Of a stretch of 64,000 bases of DNA, positions 48,198-60,481 are shown piece by piece (the first letter of the stretch is position 1; each line of letters begins with the position of its first letter). The DNA is from Siphonodentalium dalli. Lineage: Eukaryota; Mollusca; Scaphopoda; Gadilida; Siphonodentaliidae. The DNA lies in contig CP136061.1 in assembly GCA_032622095.1 (NCBI GenBank), positions 53,145,762 through 53,209,761 on the forward strand, given 5' to 3'. Made by a program: the position numbers and the translations under genes. The notes under the pieces are model-generated. The model was not told the DNA's origin. It worked only from the letters and a program-made list of their open reading frames with translations, and made no database searches.

Positions 48198-48640
48198 CAC
48201 AGTGGATCAACGGACACGAACCAAAACCGGAAGTCGTAGATTTCGAGGTGGAGAAATATCAGTCGACAAATATTTGTTGACATTTTTTGACGTGTTTTTG
48301 GGAAAACAAACGCTTGGATACCATATCTGACCAACTGAAGGCGAGTGAATATTTCTTCACTAATGTTCGGACACCGACGATCAATGTAAGGCAGTTGTCA
48401 GTGTTCTATCGCGGAAAAAATGCCATTTAATCATCGCCGTGAGACGATTTCTTCCCCAAAATATTCTAGAAAATCATACTTTTCACCGCAGACATCTGTC
48501 GCAACAACCGATATAACAATCAAAATGCCTGTTTTTCCCCCACAAATACATATTTTGAGCATTTTCACGGACTGTCTCAAAATTCCAAATTTCATCTTTT
48601 GATGCGGGTACCCACCTCGAAAATACTGTCCGGTTAGTCC
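48198..48640 (+). repeat. inverted-pair repeat G, left copy
   Basis: 443 bp from cacagtggatcaacggacac to actgtccggttagtcc, inverted at 51268-51706 with high identity. One frame (plus here) reads ENKRLDTISDQLKASEYFF…VFYRGKNAI-stop. The stop and most residues are kept in both copies, with replacements such as L/M and P/S. It may be the tail of an unrecognised gene or element protein. Upstream the frame is broken. Confidence 0.75.
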
Positions 48641-49718
48641 CGAAAAATTTGATCATTAGTTGTAAAAAATCTGTCCGCTTAGTCGTGATTTTGCTGAAGT
48701 CTGCCATCTTCAATTTCTGGTTGAAACAGCAACTTTGCCGTAGATGATGGGCGTTTCATTTGACTTTTGCGTGGCCACAATGGTTCTGGGAGTTCATAAT
48801 GTTGTATATGTCTCCTGGGACAACATAACATCCAGCCGGTGTCTTATATATATAACTGAACTGTAACCTGTAACTGAAATCCAACCACGAAGTACATGTT
48901 TGGTAAACATATAACTTTTGATGTATGATATATTGTTAACCCTCACTTGTCATCACTCTCGGAAGGCCGACATAAAAACATTGTTAGATTTACATCCAAT
49001 TTTTTTCTTCAGAAAAATGCAGCGGTGTGCCGATTTTTAACCTTTATATTTGCTTTCACACTCGCAACGAGTTTTGGGGTTATACAAGAGGCAGCTTGTT
49101 CGTCCTTCCGTGGATGCAATTTTCCGAGTTTTTATTCCTATATTTTGCTGTCATTTGTTTTGTTTTTGCTTGGCATATATATTTAGAACTATAGGGACAT
49201 GTGAACCTATGATTATGAAATATGTCAGACTTCTTTGTGGAGTTATAATATAACTGACATTTTTATACTTAGAAAATTATTGTTTTCAATATTCAGCAAT
49301 GGTTAAAACAATAATTAGGAGGGGACTAAAACATACTATCGGAGGGGTGTACAGCTATATCTGTTACTAGTCCACTAAGCGATATTATTTTATGATTCCA
49401 GGTGATACATACGAGAGGATAGCATGCCTGTCTTCATATGTGACCACTGAGGCAAAGACTGGCGGCTTCGCTGAGGCAATCGACCATGGGATTTTACAAC
49501 ACCCGAATGAACGTTTGAAAATAAAATTGTTCAATTTAACAACAACAAATGTTTTCATTTCCATCACAATTTTGAAAAACCAACGTTGTTACTAGATCCA
49601 CCGGTGTATCCCCGAGTCGCCACACCATTTTTTTTAATCGGACCAGGGTACCGGGAGAAAATATCGCACAGACAAACATGAAGACTGATCCTACTCGTTC
49701 ATATATATATACATAAAT
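48641..49718. other. spacer of inverted pair G, unassigned
   Basis: No known family. At 49401-49510 an open stretch preceded by ttttatgattccag (acceptor-like) translates DTYERIACLSSYVTTEAKTG…. It could be an exon, but I have no second evidence. Confidence 0.3.
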
Positions 49719-50628
49719 TATGGGAGGTCAAATTCACATTTAATAATGAATTGCGCTTTTAAAAGCGCTATTACCACATATCGTGCTTAAGCACAATTAT
49801 GGCATTTAGGCATAATTGTAATGATTTGCGCTCAAGTGCAATTAATTGCGATTAAGCGCTATGAAATGCTTAAGAGTAATTGTAACTATACCCATATTAC
49901 CTAACTATTGGCATGACCGGGTGCATCACCTAGTAACACAAGAGGATCATTTGGCTAATTTAAACTAAAGGTCCTCAAACCGATCAGAAAGACCCATATT
50001 ATAAAGATACAACAACAACAGGAACAACAACAACAACAACAACATTTCTTCAAAATAAGCTTTAGTTATCAGAATCGATTAACTGCAAAAAATAATGCTA
50101 ACCACTGTCAACTATGGCATCAAATTTCCCCAAAACGTGTGATTTATAAACATTTTGTTCAACAAAATATGACCGTATAATTACTAAAGTATGACGAAAT
50201 TTACCGTATTACCATTTGTGTTCGAGTTATCCATCTTCATCCGCAATTTTGACCGAAACCACCCTTTTGATGGCGTGTTTCTGGTCAGCAATCAATTGAA
50301 ATAACAAACTTCAATAATAGATATCTGATCACACTTGAGCTTTGATGGGTTGGTTCCTCGACTCGACTAAAACAGAAGGTAATACTGTCGCGAGTCACCC
50401 ATTTTAATAAAGAAGTTAGGCTAGTTCCTAATCTCAACGATCCAAAGCAATGAAAACAAGGAGGTGATATGTCAATATGAGTTCAGGTTTAGTTATAGAT
50501 ACACCTATGTATTCACCAGGGGTACATAGTTACATATAACCATGAATTGCGCTTAATCGCAAATAATTATGATTAAGTGCTATTGCTTAACTGCAATTAA
50601 TTATGAAATGTGAATTTGGCCTCTCATA
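49719..50628. mobile_element. TA-flanked MITE rich in short palindromes
   Basis: TIRs tatgggaggtcaaattcaca..aataatgaattgc on the left, and tatgagaggccaaattcaca.. (minus strand) on the right. TA borders both ends. The interior ends are packed with small palindromes: agcgcttttaaaagcgct, gtgcttaagcac, 'aattatggcatttaggcataatt' and ttgcgattaagcgc. A copy of element C is nested in the middle. Confidence 0.75.
50000..50405 (+). mobile_element. TTAA-type element C, copy 3, nested
   Basis: 'acatttcttcaaaata', 'ttagttatcagaatcgatta', aacattttgttcaac, 'gagctttgatgggttggttc' as in 40137-40547, but with an expanded CAA tract (acaacaacaacaacaacaac) and diverged ends. Confidence 0.65.
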
Positions 50629-51267
50629 GAAATAAACATTTGCATATTTGCATATTTGATGGCTATCCTATAATATGTAATATTAGCGAAAATTGTCCGA
50701 AATATGGGTGGGTGCCAGTAGTTTAAAACATAAAATAAAGGGGTGTGTACCCGAAAAATGTAGCGAAAACATTATACAATCGTAATCAAAACTGGGGTGG
50801 TGGGTCCCGAAAGTGGCCATAATGAAAAAACAGCCATGGGTCCCAATTTGTTTTTCTGAAATTAATCGAATTAAAAAAAAAAAGTTTAAAATTTCACACT
50901 AAATACTGTCTGAAATATCAAACTATTGGAAAATACATCTACACCTCCCGCTATCACAACAATCCTGTTGCTACGGCCTTCGTCATGGAGGGCATTGTAA
51001 TATCCTTGTTCTAAAAATATTTTCATAAATAATTATTTGATTAATGACCTTACACGTCCTGAACGAATGTTATGAGGACAACTTGCAAACTGTACTCGGC
51101 AACTAAACTTGATCAGTATACAATAGTTGCAACAGAAAAGCAGTTGGCCAAAAACGTGCCACTGTTAACGAAAGGCAGCCAACCAACTAATCCATTTCGA
51201 CTCTTGATTGAACGACAAAAACTGTCCGCCGGGTCTGGTGGATCGCGACTAAATTCCGGGGTGTACA
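50629..51267. other. remainder of G spacer, unassigned
   Basis: Nothing recognised. Confidence 0.4.
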
Positions 51268-51706
51268 GGACTAACCGGACAGTATTTTCGAGGTGGGTAC
51301 CCGCATCAAAAGATGAAATTTGGAATTTTGAGACAGTCCATGAAAATACTCAAAATATGTATTTGTGGGGGAAAAAGAGGCCTTTCGATTGGTAAATCGG
51401 TTGTTGCGACAGATGTCTGCGATGAATGTGAAAAATATGATTTTCTGGAATATTTTGGGGAAGAAATAGTCTCGCGGCGACGATTAAATGGCATTTTTTC
51501 CGCGATAGAACACCGACAACTGCCTTACATTGATCGTCGATGTCCGAACATTAGTGAAGAAATATTCATTCATCTTCATTTGGTCAGATATGGTATCCAA
51601 GCGTTTATTTTCCCAAAAACACGTCAACAAATATTTGTCGACTGATATTTCTCCACCTCGAAATCTACGACTTCCGGTTTTGGTTCGTGTCCGTTGATCC
51701 ACTGTG
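51268..51706 (-). repeat. inverted-pair repeat G, right copy
   Basis: Reverse complement of 48198-48640, ending ccgttgatccactgtg. Both copies have the cacagtgg end facing outward, as TIRs would. The immediate flanks do not share a convincing target duplication. Confidence 0.75.
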
Positions 51707-52735
51707 AATATATATAGGCTGAATTAGAGAGTACGCATATCGTACTCAAAACTTCTAAAAACATAACCCTAGCCCAAAACTGGTTCTCAACAACCTGGTC
51801 ACATTTTGCTTTTCTATTTTGTCCAATCTAGTCTGCTGATCCAGTCATATGAATTTCACAGTTATACCGGTGACCTATCAGAACGAGAACTAATATAGTG
51901 ACACTGTCAGGATAATACAATCGCGGCCATGAAATGGCCGTCAAAATGACCGCAACCCCAAGCCATGACGCGACGAAAGCAATAATATGATCATACGCTA
52001 GCGTATAATTAACGAACTAAAGCAAAACAACTCACATGGTAGTTGCAAGTGGCTTCTTTTTTATTTATCAAAATCAGTTTACAGATGACCAACGGTCAGA
52101 TGCGCGTAGCCCGTTTATATATAACCATGGGTATATGCCAGATATAACCCTACAAAACAAAAACCGCCGTTCTGTTTACCGTGTATTTATCCATGGTGTG
52201 TGCCCGTGGTTGTCCGTAACCTGTTATTGCCTTGAAAGGTAATCATGTTCGACTGTGTTATGATTGGTAATGAGATTAGCGGTTTTTAGCGGTTTCTGTC
52301 TTGTCTGGTCATATTTACTGTTTAAACTTTGTCTGAAATAGACGCACTTTTTATTTGCGCAACAGGAGCGCAGGGAACTCGCACGTAGAGTTGGTTTAAG
52401 GGTTTTTATAAAAAGTATTTATACGATATATAGAAGCAAACAGAACGATACCATATATACCATATGCGATTACATCCAATTTGGATGTATTGGGATGTCT
52501 TTAGTGTACTTTTGTGGTTATGATAACTCATTTCCCCCTGATTTCTGCTCCATATGTGGTCTTCTCCTTTAAAATTTCTATATGATTTCAAACAGGGGTG
52601 GCTCCAGGATGTCCCCGACGCAGGGGCTATTCGATTCCCCCCCCCCCCGACAGGGAGGCGGGCTTTAGCTACCGGGTTGACCATTGCAGATCTCACCGGC
52701 GGGGGGGGGGGTGGCTATCCCTCTTCAGTGAATAC
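51707..52735. other. unassigned DNA with C12 and G11 runs
   Basis: C12 at 52637-52648 and G11 at 52701-52711, only 52 bp apart and complementary. No gene recognised. Confidence 0.45.
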
Positions 52736-53090
52736 AAGACCGCGCTCTCATCATGGGGTGCCAAGCAGGGACGTGTCGACAGGGGTGGTTATGCAGGGGT
52801 GTTACCTTCCCCAAACTGTAGTCAAATCTAATGCAACATAAATTGGAAAATTCACACCAAAATTAGGTTGAATTTGTTCTCGTAATTTGATTTTTCCAAA
52901 AATTTCTTAGTGACTAATTTGTGTTGTTTTTAGACCAACATTTGCATATTTCCCTTTCATTTGTATTATTATGGACTGAAATGGCCATCAGTACTTTGGC
53001 AATTTTCAAACATAAGGGCGAGTGTCAGGTTAAAAATTTCCCCGAATTGGAAAGCCTGAACTAGTCTAGATGCTAGGATTGTCAAATTTT
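52736..53090 (-). repeat. dispersed repeat family A, copy 6 (inverted)
   Basis: 'aattggaaaattcacacc', aggttgaatttgttctcgta, accaacatttgcatatttcc, 'ggactgaaatggccatcagt' are the reverse complement of copies 2 and 4. The ggggtgttacc..cccc edge matches their 3' border. Confidence 0.75.
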
Positions 53091-54036
53091 CATAATGTTC
53101 TCACATCGAGTCTAATTCATTTTGAGGATTTATCGGTCGCTGCAACGCAAGTCAAACCCAATGATTTACGTCTTTAAAAGTTCGGGTTTCTGTTTACAGT
53201 CTGGGCCCACAAAAATAATAATTTCCGGTATGCAACACACGAAGTAATGTTTGGTCACACAGTGTGGGGTAATTTCATTCGACATGCTTATTGAAGGTAA
53301 CGCAGAAACTGAAATCACCAATACCATCCATGTGCATGTGAAAATATCAGATGAACGGCGCTTAAAGTCGTTATTTACGGTTTAGCGTTCAGTAAATATG
53401 TAAACATAGTACATTTCGTGTATATGTGGCCTTGGTGAATATAACCAACTATTATTTCCAGATATAAAAACAGTCTCAATCACAAGACTATATAGGCAAT
53501 TATGGTAAAGTTTAGAATTTTTTGAAGACAGTCTATGGTACTCCTTTGCGGGATAAATTGCATTCAAAGTATAGCACCATGCATTCATGTGATAAAAGCG
53601 AAAAATTCCGTGTTTTATTAGTTGATCGGAGGCTACTATGACTACTATTTTAAAGGTACGGTTGGCCTTTGCGGTGGGTATCCTGTGAAAATATTTCCAC
53701 CCGTCAAAAACCGCCACAAACAGAAAGACCAACAAAATGTAGACAGACTTTGTCCGTATACAAATAAGAAATATCGCATAAACAGTATGTCATTGTCATA
53801 TCTTTTGACCATTGTTATGTAAACAAAAGCATAAAAAGTTACTTTTCTGGCGTTTGTTTATATTATGATGGTAAACACAAAGAACGTTCTTTGTTGGTGA
53901 ATTCCTGATATGGAACGAATAAAGAGCGTTTATGCCATTTGTGTGTGATTAGCCAGCAGCACTGTGCTGTCTTCTGTAACACAATCAGGCTCTTAGGTAA
54001 AATATAGTACATCTTTATGATAACATGCTGTTTAAG
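53091..54036. other. unassigned DNA
   Basis: Nothing recognised. Confidence 0.4.
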
Positions 54037-54639
54037 CCCCTGTCACACTCAGGCCGGCGCTCTCATTGCGCTGCAAAAGTATCAAAGCGCCCACCTAAAC
54101 GCACTAAGGTCTCCAAGAACCGATTGGTGACGCAGTGGACACTGGCTACAACGGCCGAGGATCTTCATGGTCGCCCATAGGTGCCAGAGCGCCGCGCTTG
54201 TTTTATGCATGCACAAAACAAGCGCAGAGGCTCGGCGTTCTGACCAGGACGTAGTACTGTCGCCGTGACAGCGCAAAGCAAAGCGCCAATCGAGCGACGT
54301 GAGCGTTATGTGTACGTAGCAAGAGCACATATTAGCTTCTCGTGGTCGCAGCAAGAAATTAATCTTGTCTTTTGCGACTACAGCGAGCTTAATCAAATTA
54401 TCCCTACGTGCCTTTCCCGTCCTTAATACGCTCAATGAGGCTCTGTCCAAAACTTATTGCGCTCTTTCTGCGCTGTCATGGGGTGTTATGGACTGGTTCC
54501 CGCTCATAGAACGTCCACATTGTGCTGCCACTGCGACTCTGGTGCTCGCTTTACGCCCAATCGTTATACATGGCGTTCTTCCGGCGTTTACAGCAGGTTT
54601 ACACTACGATCCCACTTTGAAATGCGGTCTGCTCATACC

Positions 54640-55583
54640 ACTGTCACACTCCGCTGCGATCAAGCTGGCATTTGCTTTGAGTTGACAAAGTATCAAAATA
54701 CGAGTAACGCACAGTGGAAGCGCGGAAAATTGTCAGAAATTTTCAATCTGTTAAAAACAAGAGAACCAATGTCAGAAATGGTAACGCGCTCAAGATCATA
54801 TATTATAAACCCAAGAATGTAATTGTAGAATATAAAATATATTGGTTTTGCGAATGACCAACTCAGAATTCCGTTAAATAACAATAACAACCAGCACCAA
54901 ATTAACGAAACGGTTGTCGACTCGACCTTCTCCGACCACAACCCCCCAGTGGGCTGCAGAAATTTCTTTCATTTGTAATACACATATAGTTTACCACAAA
55001 CCAAAAATCAAGCACCTTTTACGGGACTCGGCCTCCAGCTCGCAGTTTGACTTTTAAATATTCCCAAAAATTCCCATTCTATAAATAAAACTAATAAAAC
55101 ACCCATTGATAATGTCAGCCCGCACGCGAAACGAGAAACTCCCCACCAGTCATACATGCGGCGCGCGTGACAAGCTATGCCCCTATCCCACTTATCACGT
55201 TTTCGCGCTCTTTTTACGACCCATTGCGTTCCTGCTTTGTCAAGTCTCACGTTCTCATACGCACTCACTGCGTTTCCTCCACGTCGTAAACGCTCTTAAT
55301 GCGTTCAAGTCGTTGTCATTGCGTTGTTAGTACGCTTTGCGCTGTCATGGCAACGGTACTACGCCTGGTCAGAACGCCGAACCTCTGCGCTTGTTTTGTG
55401 CATGCACAAAACAAGCGCGTCGCTCTGGCGCTCTGGGGCGATCACGGGGACTCTCTCCCGTCCTAGCCAGTGTCCACTGCGTCACCAATACGTTCTTGGA
55501 TACCTTACTGCGCTTTGCTTGGCGCTTTGATTATTTTTCAGCGCAATGCAAGCGCCGGCCTGATTGCAGCGGAGTGTGACAGT
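54640..55583. mobile_element. related TIR element nested inside (inner)
   Basis: actgtcacactccgctgcga tcaagc at 54640 is inverted as gcctgattgcagcggagtgtgacagt ending at 55583. Its ends are variants of the outer ones (tgtcacactc..), so a sister element sits within, or a composite formed. Confidence 0.65.
55387..55418. repeat. perfect 32-bp palindrome
   Basis: gcgcttgttttgtgca followed by its exact reverse complement. A one-mismatch copy lies at about 54196-54227 in the opposite arm. Confidence 0.92.
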
Positions 55584-55901
55584 AGTTTAATCGGACAGCT
55601 AATCTATTGCGGAGTGTTAGGTATTTTCCCCACAACTTAAAAACTGACTATGACTGGAGAACGCGCTATCTATACTCTCCGCGCCCGCGCAGAGAACGTT
55701 TTGCGAACGTACTAGCATCACAATGACAGCGAATTGAACGCACTAAGAGCGCGAGCCTTGACAAAGTAGGAACGCAATAGGAGCATACTTTGTTTTAAAA
55801 GTTTGACTATTTTCGACAGTTTTCGGCGCTCCTCCTGCGTGTCACTCATATGTTGGTACTTTTGCAGCGCAGTGAGAGCGCCGGCCTGAGTGTGACAGGG
55901 G

Positions 55902-56515
55902 TTTTACGAGATGGTCATGGTATATATGGACGAAACTGTATGCGTTTTAATGTTTTTCTGTTTACGGCGATTGGAACAAATATGAATATTTTCGACAACT
56001 AAGGCCTCACGTGCCTTTAAGACACGGACAATATAATCTACACATTTCACCCATTACTCAAACAGTGCATTTTGAATGGTTTCATGGGGTATATATATCA
56101 AAACTATCACCGGTCACATTCGCGAGACTGCTATTGGCACCTAGATTTCTGCTTCTAGAATTAAGGTCATTTCATTTAACAGTTTATTTCACACATTCAA
56201 GATAAATATTGCAGAACAATAAAAACGTTATGGTTCGTTTTTTTGCGCCTAAAAAGTCCAGAATCAACAGTTGTACGAGACCTTGCTCCCGCTTTCGTAA
56301 GATAAGTTGAGAGAATCTGATCAAATGTACACGTTTCTCTTATACCCTGCAATCATTCTTTCCCGCATAATTCGAGCGTGTTCTCACTCTTGTGTGACAA
56401 GCCGTTAAATTTTGCACAAAATGTTATTTTCATTCAATTTTGTCCAGTTTGGGACAGCCATTCTACTTAAATGGTCGATACTTCAGCTATTTGCGGATGA
56501 ACGAAAGAAACGTCT
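55902..56515. other. unassigned DNA
   Basis: Nothing recognised. Confidence 0.4.
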
Positions 56516-56650
56516 ATCTAATATATATTTTTGGACTTCTGTTTGTCTGTCTGTTAGCTATGACCGGGAAAACGGCTGGACGGATTGAGCTCAAACTTCC
56601 ACTTGTAGAAATATATTAGATGGAATAAATACTTATACGTTGTCGTTGTA
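56516..56650 (+). mobile_element. 5' fragment of another Helentron-like subfamily
   Basis: ctaatatatatttttggact, 'tctgtttgtctgtctgttag', ccgggaaaacggctggacgg.ttgagctcaaact has the same layout as the Helentron heads at 32 and 60 kb but a different sequence. No matching 3' hairpin/CTAG was found downstream. Confidence 0.55.
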
Positions 56651-58379
56651 AACAGATGCACACAAATAACCAAATCTAAAAAAAACTAAAATATTTGACT
56701 GGAAAATGACTGAATCCAGCCTCGGACAAAAGATTCGTCCCAGCTTGTACGATTCTATGTCGAAAAATAACTCCGCCAAAATGAGTCCAACCGAACTCGA
56801 GGTGTGCAGGTTTCCATGCTGGTTGATATATGTGCATAGTTTTAAACAAATTGACCAGAAAATGAATATTTAGAATACAGACTGACAAAGTTCCGGACGC
56901 ATGCACAGACAAGGGTCATTACTATAGTCCTCCGATGGTATGACTGGGGACAATAAGCTGGGCGGATGCAACACAAGAGAAAAGTTATGCATCTTTTAAT
57001 AGGAATAGTGTTGCTTTTCACATTGCCAATGTGCTACCAGGTTTCTAGTAGTATAGACAATATTCTAATTTCTGACCCAAACAAATCTCTCAATCGGTCC
57101 AAAAACTCCTGAAAGAAGTAAAGAGATATGTTAGTGTCCGATAAAGAACATTAGGTTCTGGCAAATTTATTTAAATGACAAGGGTGTTTGATCTCAGAAA
57201 CCATAGGGTATAAATTTCTCATCATCAGTTCCAGAGTGGTGCATTGTGTTTCATCACTGATCATTTATATATACATCTTATTTCCACAGAAATAATTCAG
57301 CAATTTTCATCCCATTGTCAATTCTAAAATGAACATTTTTCATAACCCAGTTAAACTAATGCATGACAGTATGACCACATTGAAATTTATGTTATTCCTG
57401 TTTCTCAATTCATGGTTAAATTGGATACAACAGTATGATAGTTTTTTATTGTTGAAAAATAGTCAGGTTAAAATTGCCCAGGGCTTGCCAGATCATTTAG
57501 ATCTCAAGCCCCGTTAATGAGCATTAATTTTTCCGAATTAAAGTCGCATTGTTGAATGCTGAGGACTACTAAGGTAATTGCACAATATTCATCTCGATGA
57601 TCATCAATTTTAAACCAAACGCAACAAAAGTTGGCCATGCTAATGGACTACGATCCAATTATAAACTGAAGTTAGATGTGTAGAGCCATAGTATGAATCT
57701 ATGCTGTATCCTAGGGTTTTTACCAGAGGAAAATTACAAAATTTACGCAGTTTCAAATAGCTTACAGAGGTTAAAAGTTGCGCGGGCGGTAGACAATCTA
57801 TGAAACCATTTTATATAAACCCCAAATAAAATTAAACCTTGACATATGAAACAGTGGGTGTTGTTTTCCAGGACCCCGTATAACTTTACAAAAAGCAAAG
57901 CCTGTGAGAATGCAATTGTCAGGGAAATTATTTCCAGTCAGGGAAATTATTTCGAATTACTTATTTGACTAGTTTATATAACTTTCCTTTCTCCAACACC
58001 TTGGTAATCTTGGCGTCCAAGAACGTTGTCAAATTCTGTATGTCGGCAGCCGAAGAGCTCCATTTAAAGTTGTGCACAGCGATCTACACTTCTAAAAAAG
58101 AGAATAATTTTCATTAAGATCTTTAACACAAGGAAGAAACAAGGTTTGCAGCGACTTTAGTTTGGATTTATTAGTTTATTTATCACAACACAATCTTTCA
58201 ACGCCATAATTTGTGAGGTCACTAGTTTCATGTTAATTAGTTCTTTAGAGATGGCAAAATTCATTCAAACTCAATATGAAAGAATGGATATTTCAATATT
58301 ATTGGGAGATAAAAGTGTCAAGTTGTCTGCAAAATAAACAAGTGCAACGACAAGCCAAGTCAAAGACTAACTCTGGAAA
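56651..58379. other. unassigned AT-rich DNA
   Basis: No gene seen. A short tandem duplication gtcagggaaattatttc is at about 57917-57951. Confidence 0.45.
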
Positions 58380-58860
58380 AAATTAATGGGACGAAACCTG
58401 TGGTAATTCGATATCCCCCTCCCCTGTGCCAACAACATAACAAAGCACAACTGAATCAAAAGATCCTTGCCCAAGTTACAACTGAAATGTTCTTTCGGAC
58501 ACAAATATTCACAAATTTCCCAGTAAAAAAAGGGCCGTAACTCTGGTAATAATTAATGGACGAAACCCGTAGTGTGAGGATATCCTTTCCCCAACCTATG
58601 TTATCACCGTGCCAATGCAATCCAGCGATAAAATTCAGCGATAAAGACATGTTCAGCAAAGGGCCATAACTGGAAAAAAGTGCGGACAAAACCTGCACTA
58701 TGTGGAGATCCTTTCCACAACGCTGGTCTACCGGCATACCGAAGTACATCCAAATTGGTCTATCGATACTTCAGCTGTGTTGAGAACTGTTTGTTACGGA
58801 CGGACGTCTCCACAAAATACCCCTGCATTCTACTGGGGGGGGGGGGGGTATAATAATTGC
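58380..58860 (+). repeat. lophotrochozoan-type dispersed repeat (two diverged units)
   Basis: 'aagggccgtaactctggtaa' and 'aagggccataactggaaaaa' head repeated units (taatggacgaaacc.gta.tgtg.ggatat.cctttcc), closing with 'ttacggacggacgtc'. Such 'gggccataactctg…acggacgg' repeats are familiar from bivalve and gastropod sequences. A G14 run (58835-58848) lies at its end. Confidence 0.6.
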
Positions 58861-60480
58861 ATTTTTCCACTCTTGGTAAATGAGCCGATAAATTGCAAAC
58901 CAGTTTAGAAACTAGCAGATGTTTACCTTCAACCATACCAACTTGAAAATAGCGATCTAGAAATAAATATACAACTGTATACATGAATTGGAAATGATTG
59001 AAAAATATATTGAGATATACTTAAGATATAAATTATGAGACTGATAATTATTATAGTATTATTTCGGATACCATGTGTTCATGTCATGATTGAAGAAAGG
59101 GTTGATATTTTCAAAACCAATCAATTGAAACCAAAATCTATGCAGGTGGATGTATTATGATTACTCTTGATGTGATTAAGGCCCGAGAAAGCCATTCAAT
59201 AAGTCAGTGCCAAATGTACCAGCATTATGTTTATCGGATAGCTCACATGGGAGTTTCAGAACAGGACATAGCTTCTAATATTGAAACTATAGAGTGTTCT
59301 TTAATGAACCTGGTTGAAACAGTAAATTCATATTTGAAACTGGTACATTTATCTGACTGTTGGACATTGGACATGTAATCCATATTGGCTGGCAGCAAAC
59401 ATTTGAGTTTAACTCTGTTCTACAATAAATGCTCAAACATTGTATTGCTGTGTTGGCGGCATATTCAAGTCATGTGATAATTGAGATTAGAGAATATGGT
59501 TAATATTTTGCTACTCAAAAAACAACCGAATACCTTAACAACTATACAATTGAGGGGTGTGTGGGCCTGGATATAAAAATATGATGATTGGATATACAAT
59601 GTTTTACTGCAGTATTGTCAGATAACGAAAAGCGAGATATGAGGATGGTCAGATTGAAACTACTAATAGTCATTACATTGGATAGCAGAATGTATGTTCA
59701 AGGAATGGGTAGGTTAATATTTTTCCGAGCCGATCATTGGAAAGATATGTCTAAACAGCGGAAATATAGTTAAAGGTAGGGTTAATATTTTCAAAACCAT
59801 TCAATCGACCTCACTATGCAGGCTAGGGGCGTGTTATCATAAACTATGCCATGAAATATAAACCTCATAATCAATGACAATTATTTGAGTTATCAAATCA
59901 GATTAGTAAGGGGGTTGATCTTGCCCAAACTAATGAACTGACAAAAACAAAATAGTCTACAAAAAGCATGTCATTAGATTTAGAAACCAATACCATAAGT
60001 CAGTCTGAAGAATACCAGCACCGTTAGTATCATGCAACAACAAATGTAATTGGGGTAATGTCAAAATAAGACAATTTCCTCCAATAATGAATATTCAATT
60101 TGTGGTTTATAGAAATCCGTACTGAACCTGGCTTAAAGTGAAAGGGATAATTTAATATCTGCGTATCGGATATTATGTGTCTATGGAATGGGTTAATTGT
60201 AATACAAAAATCCATGCAAGTCAAAAGTGGATCACCATCAACCTGGACATAGAATAGGATAATGATCAGATGAAAAACATAAGACCATATGATGTATGGA
60301 GAGGGTTAATCATTTTCAAAGACATATGATGGAACTACGGAATATGTGAGTTAATATATTTCTTAGATGAGATACATTATCTGTAAAAAAAAAAGTCTGT
60401 AAACAGCAATGTCTGTAAAACATCCAATACAAATGAACAATGAACTATTCCAATTAATACTTTTATGTATATATATGTAT
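58861..60480. repeat. very degenerate repetitive stretch
   Basis: Phrases recur loosely: gggttaatattttcaaaacca.tcaat (about 59100, 59779, 60306), ..ccatgca.gt/ctatgcagg, 'agtcag..gaa.taccagca.' (about 59203, 60000). It may be an old minisatellite or ancient element. The longest frame (59157-59378) is not recognisable. Confidence 0.4.
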
Positions 60481-60481
60481 A

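Larger units (their letters stand above)
54037..55901. mobile_element. 1.87-kb TIR element, nested structure (outer)
   Basis: Near-perfect ~45-bp terminal repeats: cccctgtcacactcaggccg..gcgctctcattgcgctgcaa on the left, with its inverse ending gcctgagtgtgacagggg at 55901. A longer inverted block (54100-54270 versus about 55330-55510) includes gacgcagtggacactggcta and its reverse. The element is richer in CpG and gcgc words than its flanks. There is no transposase and no clear target duplication. Confidence 0.8.

Noticed and set aside
48947-49186. Membrane-protein-like frame (…FLTFIFAFTLATSFG…LLSFVLFLLGIYI)
   Set aside because: Hydrophobicity comes from T-rich DNA. No splice or family support, and an overlapping plus-strand frame is similarly open.
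51072-51645. Overlapping 107-110-codon frames in repeat G
   Set aside because: The shared part differs between the two G copies by several non-conservative changes and different stops. The opposite-strand frame is better conserved and was noted instead.
54082-55579. 100-120-codon frames at 54.1-55.6 kb
   Set aside because: They lie within inverted arms of a TIR element, and the same DNA read in the other arm gives unrelated, interrupted frames.
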